DNA from: Roseiarcus sp963813195
GTDB taxonomy: Bacteria; Pseudomonadota; Alphaproteobacteria; Rhizobiales; Beijerinckiaceae
Length of the DNA stretch: 64,000 nt
Assembly (NCBI GenBank): GCA_963813195.1
Contig: CAWEYC010000017.1
Span: forward strand, 110,480-174,479
Direction of reading: 5' to 3'
The notes under the pieces were generated by a model. That model was not told the origin of the DNA. It made no database searches and worked only from the letters and a program-made list of their open reading frames with translations. Shown piece after piece: positions 1 through 8,208 of the stretch (its first letter is position 1; every line of letters begins with the position of its first letter). The position numbers were made by a program, and so were the translations under genes.

Positions 1-194
1 CCGGTAACATCGTAGCCGGCGGCCTGTAAAGTCGCGGCGACGAGCGTCGCGTCGGCGATTGTCGTATTGAGCGGGGGCGCGTCTTGATAAGCGCTGTTCG
101 CGATGACCAGCGCAACACGCGATTGCGCGAATCCCGGCGCGATGGAACAGATCGACATCGCCAACGACGCCAATACCAATGCGAGACGGTGCAT
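1..194 (-). CDS. Caspase-fold (peptidase C14) protein, N-terminal part only
   Basis: The gene runs off the left edge; about 64 codons are visible. The reverse strand from 194 encodes a signal peptide ending near GFAQS, then RVALVIANSAYQ and a D-A-T-x-V-A-x-x-L-Q-A-A-G-Y segment. This is the usual first strand and helix of bacterial caspase-like proteins. The catalytic His and Cys lie outside the window. The start ATG at 194 follows a G-rich stretch that can serve as a ribosome site. The same N-terminal pattern recurs in the complete caspase-fold gene at 54372. The protein is inferred to be exported to the periplasm; its substrate is unknown. Confidence 0.7.
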   Translation of the reverse strand, partial: MHRLALVLASLAMSICSIAPGFAQSRVALVIANSAYQDAPPLNTTIADATLVAATLQAAGYDVT

Positions 195-400
195 GCAATC
201 CCCCGGCCTTTCGACAATGCCGCGCCGATATATCTTCCTACGTCCGCTGCGTCATGCATCGTCTCCGCCATCGTCGGTCGGATGCATCGAGGACCTCGGC
301 CGCCGCAAATATGCTTTATACTCCGCTGCACAATCCGACGGGATATGAGCAAAGCGACGCGGATGCGCCACAGGCCTTCGGTATCGCGCAGGCGCGTTTA

Positions 401-649
401 TCAGCAAGCCCGCCGACAACGCGTGCCGTCGCCTTCGCAACTTTCCCTCGCGCTATCGGTCTTGGCGTGACGATAGCAAGACTGCGCGCGTTGCTGGCAA
501 TTTGCGTCACAGCGCTGAGCCTGCGGAGTCATGATGCGCAGCTCTGTGCTTTGCGCCGTTTGCGTGCCCGCAAACAAGGCAAAAATCGCCATCATCGCGA
601 GGTTGCGTAACCCGCCATGATTGACGCCAAACGTCACCTTGTTCTGCAT
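401..649 (-). CDS. Small secreted cysteine-rich protein
   Basis: An 82-residue product with a probable signal peptide (hydrophobic run AMMAIFALFAG near residues 18-28, cleavage near TAQS). The mature part has five cysteines, including C-x3-C and a terminal R-R-A-C. A good ribosome site (AGGGGAG) sits 4 nt before the ATG at 649. It is read in the same direction as the caspase-fold gene and precedes it by about 200 bp, so the two may be co-transcribed. No family is recognised. The 333 bp beyond its start, up to 982, hold an AT-rich stretch (about 808-845) that could carry promoters. Confidence 0.5.
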   Translation of the reverse strand: MQNKVTFGVNHGGLRNLAMMAIFALFAGTQTAQSTELRIMTPQAQRCDANCQQRAQSCYRHAKTDSARESCEGDGTRCRRAC

Positions 650-933
650 TCGTCTCCCCTGACGTCAGTCCTTGCGACCAAAGAGGCTCCGCGCGGCGGA
701 CAGTAGGTTCGGAGCCGCACGCTGCCAATGGAACTTTTTTCGTACACCCGCGCTGCCATGATTTTCGTGAGCCGTCTCTCTCGACGAACGGGGGAGTACA
801 TCTATCGGAGATAAAGTTGAGAAATTGTCAATATTTGTTAGGCGCTTAGATCGATCGATCAACCAACTCCGCCGTTGTAATTGAGCGCCGTGTTTCGTAT
901 TCATGGCGCATGAATCGCGCAACAGGAGTGCGG

Positions 934-1035
934 ATGGCGGTTTCGGATTGGTCGGGCGCAGCGCGGCTGTGGTTCGAAGAGCTTGGAAAGCTGGAGGAAC
1001 GCGTCCGCGCGTTCTTCCCGCGGGCGCAACCGTGA
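934..1035 (+). CDS. 33-residue leader-like ORF ahead of the regulator gene
   Basis: A short frame starts at ATG 934 after an ideal ribosome site (AGGAG, 5 nt spacing) and stops at 1033-1035. That is 4 nt before ATG 1040 of the winged-helix gene, which itself lacks a clear ribosome site. The peptide (MAVSDWSGAARLWFEELGK at the start) has no known match to me. The arrangement suggests translational coupling, with ribosomes ending here re-initiating on the regulator. It could also be the remnant of an older gene start. The evidence is start-site quality and spacing only. Confidence 0.4.
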   Translation: MAVSDWSGAARLWFEELGKLEERVRAFFPRAQP

Positions 1036-1039
1036 CGAC

Positions 1040-2020
1040 ATGTTAGCCTTTTCCGGAACGGACGATTGGCGGCGCGGAGCGCCGAGTCATGCTCGGTTTT
1101 CCGCGCAATACGGGGCATCCATTGTGAATGACGAAAATCCTGCCGACGTTTCTCGTTTCGAGGACGATGGACAGACCGAACAAAATCCGCCGGCGACACA
1201 TCGCACGTCGGAAGAAATTTTGTCTCATCCGCGCTTTGCTGCGGCGCGAGCCGCCTATATCGAGGGGCTTTTCGCCCTCTACGAAAACAATCAATTCATG
1301 AGCCGCCTCCTGATCGAGGCGACGCGATCCGTCGTCTTTTTCACTGCGCTGGTTATCTATGCCGACTACGACCCAATTGATCGGTCGACCTGGCCAACGA
1401 TTGGTTTGTTGAAGCAAACGATCCAGCCCTATGGGCTATCGACGGCCCGCAGGGTCGACGGACTTGTCGCCCAATTCGTCGATGCAGGCTATTTGACGCT
1501 CGCGACGACCGCAGCCGATCGCCGGGTTCGTATCCTCACGCCGACCAAAAAAATGATTGACCATGATTTGGAATGGCTTGCCACGCATTATCGCCCGCTT
1601 CGAGTCATGTTTCCCGAGACAGGCTATGATCCGCCGATGCGGCATGATCCGACGTTTCAGAAGGCCCTGCGGAAGATTTGCCGGGAATTTGCGGCCTATG
1701 CCGCGCAATTGATGGCGGCAAATCCCTCCGTCATGTTTTTCATGGAACGCGATGCCGGCACGATGATTTTGCTCAAGCTGTTGCATCGAAGCGAAGCCGA
1801 GGTTGCGGCGCAGGTGTCGTTCTCTGACCTGGCGGATCGCTTCGGCGTGTCTCGGACACATATTCGAAACACGATTAATGAGGCTGAAAATCGCTCTCTG
1901 CTCCAATGCACGCAGAGAGCCATTACCCTCGCGCCGAGCCTCGTCGCCGCATATGACCGTTTCCTCGCGGATACGATGTCGGGACATGACATCATGTTTA
2001 AGATGGCGACGCGCTCGTGA
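1040..2020 (+). CDS. Winged-helix (MarR/GntR-like) DNA-binding protein
   Basis: A 326-residue product if started at ATG 1040; a TTG at 983 would add 19 unlikely residues that overlap the leader ORF. The N-terminal 50 residues are low-complexity and probably disordered. The middle contains LLKQTIQPYGLSTARRVDGLV, which reads like a helix-turn-helix. The C-terminal part contains SFSDLADRFGVSRTHIRN followed by a possible wing, a second helix-turn-helix. Such two-headed cytoplasmic proteins occur in Hyphomicrobiales without a known target. No ligand domain is recognised. The neighbouring secreted-protein genes do not reveal its regulon. Confidence 0.55.
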   Translation: MLAFSGTDDWRRGAPSHARFSAQYGASIVNDENPADVSRFEDDGQTEQNPPATHRTSEEILSHPRFAAARAAYIEGLFALYENNQFMSRLLIEATRSVVFFTALVIYADYDPIDRSTWPTIGLLKQTIQPYGLSTARRVDGLVAQFVDAGYLTLATTAADRRVRILTPTKKMIDHDLEWLATHYRPLRVMFPETGYDPPMRHDPTFQKALRKICREFAAYAAQLMAANPSVMFFMERDAGTMILLKLLHRSEAEVAAQVSFSDLADRFGVSRTHIRNTINEAENRSLLQCTQRAITLAPSLVAAYDRFLADTMSGHDIMFKMATRS

Positions 2021-2182
2021 TATCCGACTGCGGATGATTGACGTCAGGCCGAGCGAGGCGGTTGGCCCGTCGAGATCGCAGCCCGCGCTCTCGCAGGCCC
2101 TCGGCCGCTTCATCGCCGACCTCCTGTCGGGCCGCGATTTGCTCCCCAGTCAGGCGCTTTGACAGGGTCGCCGTCCCGATCG

Positions 2183-2200
2183 ACGCAAAAAGTTCCGTTG
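2183..2200. repeat. Short intergenic repeat, copy 1
   Basis: An 18-bp string ACGCAAAAAGTTCCGTTG occurs here and again, identical, at 4458-4475. A looser third copy (17 of 20 bases) lies at 5227-5246. All three are outside recognised genes in this secreted-protein region. Their function is unknown. Confidence 0.45.
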
Positions 2201-2304
2201 CCGCCAGTTCAGCGGCTCACTAGCGTGACCCGGTGGGGGCGGCGTCAGGGCTGTCGCTCCGCGGGTGCCCAGCCGGCTGCGAGCGAGCGCGACGGGAGCG
2301 GTCG

Positions 2305-2530
2305 ATGGGGATGGTTGCAGCGTTCGCGCTCGCCTTGGGCATGGCGCTCATGGGGTCGTTGGCCGCGCTGGCGAAGGATTTCCCTCCAACCAGTCAACCA
2401 AAGCCCGGCGCCTCGGCCAAATGCCGTTGACGAATATCGCCACCAGCGCTGCCGCGAATTCCAGGACGAGTGTCTCCGGGCCTGCCAACATGAACCCAAC
2501 CCCCCCTTATCACCCCACGAAAGCAGATAA
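2305..2530 (+). pseudogene. Frameshifted small secreted Cys-rich protein
   Basis: ATG 2305 follows GGGAG at good spacing and begins a signal peptide (MGMVAAFALALGMALMGSLA) cleaved near AALAK. That frame stops at 2428-2430. From about 2412 the neighbouring frame continues as EYRHQRCREFQDECLRACQH with three closely spaced cysteines, and stops at 2530. Together they would give one exported Cys-rich protein of about 75 residues, like its neighbours. One base change in length near 2410 would restore the frame. Either the gene is decayed or the base call is wrong. Confidence is limited by the short length. Confidence 0.4.
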
Positions 2531-2929
2531 CACTTCTGCCAAGCCCGATGTCGACCCGCGCCGGCATGCATGCACTAGCATCGACACAGGGGCCGAACCC
2601 GCCATTGCAATGTCAGCGATTGCCGTCATCGGAAGGCCTGCGGACTCCCACGCGGGGGGAAAAGCCACGATTTGGCGCCTTATGGGCGTCAAGGAGGCCT
2701 ACGCGTCCGCTCGTCGCCCATCGACCTGCCGGCTGACGTCCATCTCAGGCGCCGTTGCGGCTGAACGCGCGCGGCGCTTATGCTCATATCGATCGCGGAC
2801 TGCCCTCATGAGCGCAGCGTCACCGGAGATGAAGGACACTGACGGTTCGACCGCGAATTCGGTCCTATCGAAATGGCGGCAGGCGCACGAACCGCGCGCG
2901 ATGAGCATCTTGCAAAGGGGGACAACGTG
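2531..2929. other. Non-coding stretch with nothing recognised
   Basis: About 400 bp between the broken secreted-protein gene and the next secreted-protein gene. Open frames exist on both strands, but their composition is not protein-like and they have no ribosome sites. It presumably contains the promoter of the gene at 2930; no clear -35/-10 pair was seen. Confidence 0.4.
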
Positions 2930-3691
2930 ATGCGATTTATGAATTTTACAACCGCGACTTTGCTTCTGCTGGGTTTGCTGCTTGGCCTGACAATGGGTCC
3001 GGCCAACGCCGACTGCGGCCCGGACCTCGATCGGGAGTATGATCGCTGCTGGAACATGCAGCATTGCATGGGGACCTGTCCCCGCGACAGTGACTGCCCG
3101 TCGATATTAAGAGAGGGTCGTCAGTGTTACGCGGCGAGAGACGCGGCTTTCAAAAGGGACACGCAAGAAATGTTGATGCAGGAAGCCGCCAATCCTGGCT
3201 GGCCGTGCTTGGACGCACATACCTGCTTTCGAAATTTCGAACCCAAGTCCTGCTATGGTTTCGTCCCCGGCGCGCGGCCGCCTTACACCGAAGACATGTT
3301 GAGCAGCCATTCGCAGCAATGCCGGGATCAAATTCGCGAATTCCTCGATGCGAAGCGGCGCGTCAAGGCACTCCCGAAGCTCACGCCAGAGGAGGCGGAG
3401 CGGGAGTTACACATGATGCCCGACTCTCCTACGCTGAACACCAGGGGGAATTTGAAGGATTTGGAACTGCGGATTTTGAAGGAAAAAGAAACGAATGCCG
3501 ATCGGAACGCGAAAAGACGGGACTTCCAGGGGAAAGAGGTCGCGGATTTCATGGCCGCCTGCGGCCCCAACGCCAAGCCGGACGTTCGCGTGATGTGCCC
3601 TGGGATGCGGCATATCTTCATGCGCAAAGCGCAGGCCGGAGATCCCGTTGCTCGCTGCCTGATGAGTGGGAATTCAAATTGCGCCAATTAG
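2930..3691 (+). CDS. Secreted cysteine-rich protein of unknown function
   Basis: A 253-residue product. ATG 2930 has AAGGGGG 8 nt upstream, and it begins a clean signal peptide (TATLLLLGLLLGLTMGPANA, cleavage before DCG). The first 90 mature residues are rich in cysteine (DRCWNMQHCMGTC, SDCPS, RQCYAAR, WPCLDAHTC), suggesting a disulfide-bonded periplasmic or outer-surface domain. A charged helical stretch (about residues 150-200) follows, then another Cys cluster (AACGPN, VMCPG, ARCLMSGNSNC). No family is recognised. It sits in a run of exported Cys-rich genes downstream of a caspase-fold gene. Confidence 0.65.
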   Translation: MRFMNFTTATLLLLGLLLGLTMGPANADCGPDLDREYDRCWNMQHCMGTCPRDSDCPSILREGRQCYAARDAAFKRDTQEMLMQEAANPGWPCLDAHTCFRNFEPKSCYGFVPGARPPYTEDMLSSHSQQCRDQIREFLDAKRRVKALPKLTPEEAERELHMMPDSPTLNTRGNLKDLELRILKEKETNADRNAKRRDFQGKEVADFMAACGPNAKPDVRVMCPGMRHIFMRKAQAGDPVARCLMSGNSNCAN

Positions 3692-3847
3692 AGCGCCGGC
3701 GTGTTGCTCCGCGCCACTGTCGTCGCTGCATTGCGGATTATGGAGAATGCTGGGTGGAGCATGGCGCGCGCATCCGCGCCAGCATCTGACCCGAATGCAC
3801 GCAAGGTTAGAATGGGGTCGTGTTCAGACGGCTCGAGGAGGGAGCCC

Positions 3848-4342
3848 TTGAGACGAGCGCCAATTGCAGATCACCCTCGTCGCGCACATCCGGCGCCGGG
3901 GCGGTTGTCTTCGCCCAGCCGGTCTTTCCTGGCTTTCATCGCCCTGGCGGCTCTCACCGTGACGGCGCGCGCCGCGATGGACGCTGGGGCCTTCATGGGC
4001 CACAACGGGTCGACGATTCAGGAATTTACTGACGGCGACGCCGTCGAATTTCGGTATGCCAGCGTCCGGGCTGGAGTGCCGGCCAGGCCAGGCGACATTC
4101 TCTTTCGTGGCGAGAAACACCCAAGCCGCAACTCGCCGCATGTCGCATATGACTTGCAAGGCGCCGCCTATACGTTCAAGCGCGACTGCCCGCCGGCAGG
4201 CTATGAAGTTCGAGGTGAGCAGACGGACACACGGGTCATTCTCCACGGCGCCGCGCCCCGGCGCGCGCCCGACTCCTGTGCGGTCGTTGGATATGACTCA
4301 AACGGCGCCAACGCGACGCTGGTGTTCGACATCGCCGAGTAG
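3848..4342 (+). CDS. Exported protein of unknown function
   Basis: A 164-residue product. The TTG at 3848 is chosen because GAGGAGGGAG lies immediately upstream at proper spacing; in-frame starts further upstream have no ribosome site. An arginine-rich N-region is followed by a hydrophobic segment (SFLAFIALAALTVTARA), so it is a signal peptide or membrane anchor. The mature part contains GHNGSTIQEFTDGDAVEFRY, a lone Cys pair (RDCPPAG, DSCAVVG) and a C-terminal GANATLVFDIAE strand, suggesting a small beta-rich periplasmic domain. No family is recognised. Confidence 0.55.
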   Translation: MRRAPIADHPRRAHPAPGRLSSPSRSFLAFIALAALTVTARAAMDAGAFMGHNGSTIQEFTDGDAVEFRYASVRAGVPARPGDILFRGEKHPSRNSPHVAYDLQGAAYTFKRDCPPAGYEVRGEQTDTRVILHGAAPRRAPDSCAVVGYDSNGANATLVFDIAE

Positions 4343-4457
4343 GGCCCTTCAGGCCTGCGCGATGCGTCGCTTGCCTTCACCGCGATGAAAGTGGGCGCTC
4401 ATGAGATTATGGACTATGCGCCGGGTTTTGGCTCTCCGGTAAGTCGGTGACAGATCC

Positions 4458-4475
4458 ACGCAAAAAGTTCCGTTG
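4458..4475. repeat. Short intergenic repeat, copy 2
   Basis: Identical over 18 bp to 2183-2200. It lies in the roughly 300-bp gap between the exported-protein gene and the membrane-protein gene, in which nothing else is recognised. Confidence 0.45.
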
Positions 4476-4640
4476 ACGCGGGGCGCGCGTGAGGTTCATC
4501 GGCTATCGTCACGTTCTGCCCTTTGATCGCGAATTCGCCTTCGAAGCCTGCAAGCAATGCCCGTTAGCATGTGGCGGGGTTCAATCGTCGTAAGTCAGCG
4601 GGCGGTCGTCCGCGGCAATCGCCAACCCTAGGAGGGGCGG

Positions 4641-5147
4641 ATGAGCTACTTCAAAACCGCGACGGACGGGCGGAGGTTGTTCTTCCCTTGGGGCGTTTTG
4701 GGCAGGGGCTACGTGGTCGCCGGCGATGCGGATTACGAGCGCATAAGGGGAATGAGAAAAATCTTCCTGGGCATATCCGTCATCTTGATCGGCGCTGCTC
4801 TGATCCTCCAACGGCAAAGTCCAATCGCTCCCTATTCCATTGCCGTCGGTTACGTCGCCGGTTACGCGGTGTGGACGCGTTTTACGTTGGCCGGACTGCC
4901 GACCGCTCGGGAAAGGTTGACGATGCGGGAAGTCGTGGCTTCACACCCGAAGGCCTACAGTCCATTTCTTCTATGGCCGCTGGAAATCGTCGCGCTGCTG
5001 TTTGTCGTCGGCGGTATTCTCGTTGTCCTGAAAGATCCAAGCCCCTCGCTTTCGGAGTTCGGCGGGATCGTCTTTTTCGGTCTCTGCGCCGCGGTGTTCG
5101 CCTATATGCTCGTGTTGCGCGCATCACTTCGCCGTTCGAGCAGTTGA
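4641..5147 (+). CDS. Small integral membrane protein
   Basis: A 168-residue product with ATG 4641 preceded by AGGAGGGG. Four hydrophobic segments are visible: KIFLGISVILIGAALIL, SIAVGYVAGYAVW, PLEIVALLFVVGGILVV and GGIVFFGLCAAVFAYMLVL. It is therefore an inner-membrane protein with about four helices. The soluble N-terminus (MSYFKTATDGRRLFFPWG) and the loop between helices 2 and 3 carry the charged residues. This layout resembles small uncharacterised membrane proteins of proteobacteria. No catalytic motif is seen. Confidence 0.7.
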   Translation: MSYFKTATDGRRLFFPWGVLGRGYVVAGDADYERIRGMRKIFLGISVILIGAALILQRQSPIAPYSIAVGYVAGYAVWTRFTLAGLPTARERLTMREVVASHPKAYSPFLLWPLEIVALLFVVGGILVVLKDPSPSLSEFGGIVFFGLCAAVFAYMLVLRASLRRSSS

Positions 5148-5226
5148 TCTGTCCCGCAATTTTGGCGGTAACCTTCCCGCCGCCGGCGCGGCTCGGTCAT
5201 CGAATCGAGCCGCGGGCGGAACCACC

Positions 5227-5246
5227 CAAAGTGTTCCGTTGGCGCG
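5227..5246. repeat. Degenerate third copy of the intergenic repeat
   Basis: 17 of 20 bases match 4461-4480, including GTTCCGTTG. It lies in the gap after the membrane-protein gene. Confidence 0.3.
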
Positions 5247-5380
5247 CTTCGCCGCTGACGCTCAGCCGCGATGATGCGGAATAAAGCCGGCGTTTTTAGA
5301 GCCCATTCGCGTGCCCAACTGGCCATAGTTTGCTTCGTCACATCGACGAAACGGCCTTGCCGCGTGTCGACGAGCGAGCC

Positions 5381-5650
5381 CTATCGGGACGCCGGTGTTG
5401 CTTCGAGCAGCTCTATCGTCTTGGCCAGAGCGTCGGGTGCATGATCGCCGCTGAGCCGAACACTCTCGATTTTTCCGTCCGCGTTCCGACGCAAGATATA
5501 ACTCACATCCGCGACTGGCGGCGCCGGGTTCACTCCCGGCATCAAGGACGATAGAAGATGGAGCGCCCACATGCTCCAATAGACGACGTCATGATGCCGT
5601 TTGACGCCCTGAACGGACCAGCCTTCGGGAACGATCGGGTCCTTTTGCAT
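5381..5650 (-). CDS. Small hypothetical protein
   Basis: An 89-residue frame from ATG 5650 with protein-like composition: VVYWSMWALHLLSSLMPGVN in the middle and a beta-alpha pattern at the end (SYILRRNADGKIESVRL, then DALAKTIELLEATPA). There is no strong ribosome site and no recognised family. It could be a truncated gene, since it stands alone between repeats and unassigned DNA. The coding call rests on composition only. Confidence 0.4.
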   Translation of the reverse strand: MQKDPIVPEGWSVQGVKRHHDVVYWSMWALHLLSSLMPGVNPAPPVADVSYILRRNADGKIESVRLSGDHAPDALAKTIELLEATPASR

Positions 5651-6146
5651 CGCTCATCGCCCATCGGTTTCGCAAGAACTCCGCCTACACATAACGAATA
5701 CGCGTGGGCCGCCTTTGCGAGGTCCGGCTCGGTCGGATTGACCGTTTCGGAGATCGCGCTGCATGGCGTTGTACCATTCCCGGACTACATTCGGGACAAC
5801 TTTCTGCTCGTCACAAGCGCGAATGTCGCCGGTGCTCTGCGCGGGATCATGGCGTCGGATTTGGAGGATTGGCCGCCCTCCGGTCCGGCCTCTTGGCGAC
5901 GCTACCGATAGCACGGTTGGGGGTCTCAGCGCCGACGGGCGTCGCAAGTCGTTGGTCAAGCAACCACGAGAGGGGTGACAGTGTGGCGCCGATTCACAGG
6001 CTGGCCAAAATGTCTCCGAGTCCTCTGGCATGACGCGCGCGGACCGCGGCGTCCTCGTTCGGCTTGATCTGTCCGGAAGCCGGCTGCGCCTCGATCGGCT
6101 GGGGCCGCGGCGGTCGCGGGCTCTTGAGACAGAACGGAGACTTCAA
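5651..6146. other. Unassigned stretch
   Basis: About 500 bp without a convincing gene. Overlapping frames on both strands have poor composition and no ribosome sites. It may be the scar of deleted genes, because the following 800 bp hold a DUF736 gene and a gene wreck. Confidence 0.35.
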
Positions 6147-6470
6147 ATGGCCAGCATCGGTTCCTTCAAGAAGGTCGGCGGCGAGTTCCAGGGTCAGATC
6201 GTCACGCTCAGCGTGCAGGCGAAGAACGTGCGCATCGCGCCCGAACCGAACCGCGCCAACGACAACGCCCCGTCTCACTGCGTGCTCGTCGGCAAGGCCG
6301 AGATCGGCGCCGCCTGGTCGAAGCGCAAGAACGAAGGCCGCGACTATCTCTCGGTCAAGCTCGACGATCCCTCCTTCACCCAGCCGATCTACGCGAACCT
6401 GTTCGACGCCGAAGACGGGCAGGGCTACGCTCTGATCTGGTCCCCCAACCGCAAGGCCAGCGCCGAGTGA
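6147..6470 (+). CDS. DUF736 family protein
   Basis: A 107-residue product starting MASIGSFKKVGGEFQGQIVT at ATG 6147, with GGAGA 6 nt upstream. The sequence matches the well-conserved DUF736 family throughout, including the GKAEIGAAW and YLSVKLDDPSF blocks and the terminal LIWSPNR. DUF736 proteins are small, cytoplasmic and of unknown biochemical role. They are typical of plasmids and integrative elements of Hyphomicrobiales, often near conjugation genes, none of which remain here. It is probably a survivor of a former mobile region. Confidence 0.85.
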   Translation: MASIGSFKKVGGEFQGQIVTLSVQAKNVRIAPEPNRANDNAPSHCVLVGKAEIGAAWSKRKNEGRDYLSVKLDDPSFTQPIYANLFDAEDGQGYALIWSPNRKASAE

Positions 6471-6508
6471 TCGGCGCCAAGGCCCCGCCCGAAAGTCGGG
6501 CGCCTGGC
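6471..6508. terminator. Hairpin after the DUF736 gene
   Basis: A GCCCGA-AAG-TCGGGC stem-loop with additional GC-rich flanks directly follows the DUF736 stop. No T-tract follows, so an intrinsic terminator is only possible. Confidence 0.3.
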
Positions 6509-6515
6509 CGATCAG

Positions 6516-6948
6516 GTGGCCGAACCGCTCGTCAACTTCAGGCTTGCATCGAAGAGCGAGATCGAGGATCGCGTCGCCCAGCTCTTCGACCGCGTAGAGT
6601 TGCCGCGCAGCTTCCTTCGCCGTTACCCACACGAACTTTCCGGCGGACAGCGACAGCGTGTGGCCATCGCTCGGGCGATTGCCCCAATCCCAAACTCGTC
6701 ATCGCCGACGAGGCCGTCTCAGCCCTCGACGTCTCCGTGCAGGCGCAGGTCTCGAACTTGTTGATGGAACTGCAAGCCGACCTTGGTCTATCCTTCCTGT
6801 TCATCAGCCACGACATTGCGGACGGCGCGTCCACGAGAACCCGAATACGAACCCGATTGCTTCCCCCATTTTCCCGATCGGGTGCAAGCCCGAACATTCA
6901 ACCTACGACGAAGTGGCGCCGGGCCATTTCGCGCTGCGGCGGAACTGA
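6516..6948 (+). pseudogene. Remnant of an oligopeptide-type ABC ATPase (Opp/Dpp)
   Basis: Three frames together give the second half of a peptide-transporter ATPase. The signature LSGGQRQRVAIARAIA (6630-6677) is followed, after a frame change, by PKLVIADEAVSALDVSVQAQ (Walker B region), QADLGLSFLFISHDIA (switch region), and, after another change, a C-terminal EVAPGHFALRRN. The N-terminal Walker A half is missing, and part of the region after the switch His is deleted. This is a dead gene. It lies between a DUF736 gene and an intact amidohydrolase gene, which suggests a deletion or recombination scar. Confidence 0.8.
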
Positions 6949-7007
6949 CGGCTCATCGATCCGACCGCACGACGAGCATAAACGACGACGAGGACCAGGA
7001 GAGAGAA

Positions 7008-8174
7008 ATGCCGATCAAGAACCGCCTTGCCGAGATGCACGACGAAATCGCCGCCTGGCGCAAGGACTTCCATGAAAATCCCGAGCTGATGTACGACACG
7101 CACCGGACGTCGCAGATCGTCGCGGCGAAGTTGCGCGAATTTGGTTGCGACGAGGTCGTCGAGGGCATCGGGCGTACCGGAGTAGTCGGGCTCATCAAGG
7201 GCAGGAGCGACCCCAGCGGCCGGGTAATCGGACTGCGCGCCGATATGGATGCGCTACCAATCATCGAGGCGACCGGTTTGCCCTATGCCTCCAAGACGCG
7301 CGGCAAAATGCACGCCTGCGGCCACGATGGCCATACGGCGATGCTCCTGGGCGCCGCCAAGTATCTCGCCGAGACCCGGAACTTTGGCGGCGCGGTCGCC
7401 GTGATCTTCCAGCCTGCCGAAGAAGGGGGAGCGGGCGGCAAGGCTATGGCCGAGGATGGGTTGATCGACCGTTTCCGCATCCAGGAAGTCTACGGCATGC
7501 ACAACGCGCCCGGTCGTCCGGTCGGAACCTTCGCGATCAAGCCAGGGCCCTTCTATGCGGCGACCGACCAGTTCACGATCAACGTGACGGGTCGCGGGGG
7601 CCACGCGGCAAAGCCGCATGCGACGATCGATCCCACGATCATATCCTGCCATCTCGTTCTCGCGCTGCAGACGATCGTTGCGCGCAACACGGATCCCTTG
7701 CATTCGATCGTCGTATCGGTGACGAGTTTTCGAACCGAGAGCGACGCCTACAATGTGATCCCCGAGCACGTAGAGCTTCGCGGCACGGTTCGGACCTTCG
7801 ACAAGGATTTGCGCGCCGAGGCCGAGCGGCGGCTCGTTGCAATCGCAACTCGAACGGCCGAGGTATTTGGAGGTCGGGCTGAGGTCGACTGGCGCCGGGG
7901 GTACCCCTCGATGGTCAATCATGAGACCGAGACGATGTTCGCCGCCGAAGCCGCCCGCCGCGTTTCCGGAAACGTAGACACCAACGCGCCCGCAATCATG
8001 GGCGGGGAAGATTTCGCGTATATGCTGGAAGCGTGCCCGGGCGCTTACATTCAGATTGGCAATGGCGACACGGCGGATGTCCATCACCCCAAATACAACT
8101 TCAACGACGATGTGATTCCCGCCGGCGCCTCTTACTGGGCCGAGTTGATCGAGACACGAATGCCCGCCGGCTAG
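7008..8174 (+). CDS. M20 family amidohydrolase (hippurate hydrolase-like)
   Basis: A 388-residue product with ATG 7008 after AGGAGAGAGAA. It carries the M20D metal and catalytic motifs: GLRADMDALPI, HACGHDGHTAMLLGAAKYL, QPAEEGGAGGKAM, GRGGHAAKPH and GGEDFAYML. These place it with zinc-dependent hydrolases that cleave N-acyl or N-aroyl amino acids, peptides or auxin conjugates in the cytoplasm. The length is normal for the family. It heads a group of amide-catabolic genes with the cupin and ureidoglycolate lyase genes downstream in the same direction. The exact substrate cannot be read from sequence. Confidence 0.9.
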   Translation: MPIKNRLAEMHDEIAAWRKDFHENPELMYDTHRTSQIVAAKLREFGCDEVVEGIGRTGVVGLIKGRSDPSGRVIGLRADMDALPIIEATGLPYASKTRGKMHACGHDGHTAMLLGAAKYLAETRNFGGAVAVIFQPAEEGGAGGKAMAEDGLIDRFRIQEVYGMHNAPGRPVGTFAIKPGPFYAATDQFTINVTGRGGHAAKPHATIDPTIISCHLVLALQTIVARNTDPLHSIVVSVTSFRTESDAYNVIPEHVELRGTVRTFDKDLRAEAERRLVAIATRTAEVFGGRAEVDWRRGYPSMVNHETETMFAAEAARRVSGNVDTNAPAIMGGEDFAYMLEACPGAYIQIGNGDTADVHHPKYNFNDDVIPAGASYWAELIETRMPAG

Positions 8175-8208
8175 CGTCTCTCGATGGAGTTGCTGGGGAG
8201 ACGCGCAA

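Noticed and set aside
2265..2930. 221-codon frame across the gap before the secreted-protein gene
   Set aside because: Composition is not protein-like, it lacks a ribosome site and it overlaps the better-supported secreted-protein pieces.
5994..6632. 212-codon minus-strand frame opposite the DUF736 gene
   Set aside because: It is antisense to a clear DUF736 gene and has no recognisable domain.
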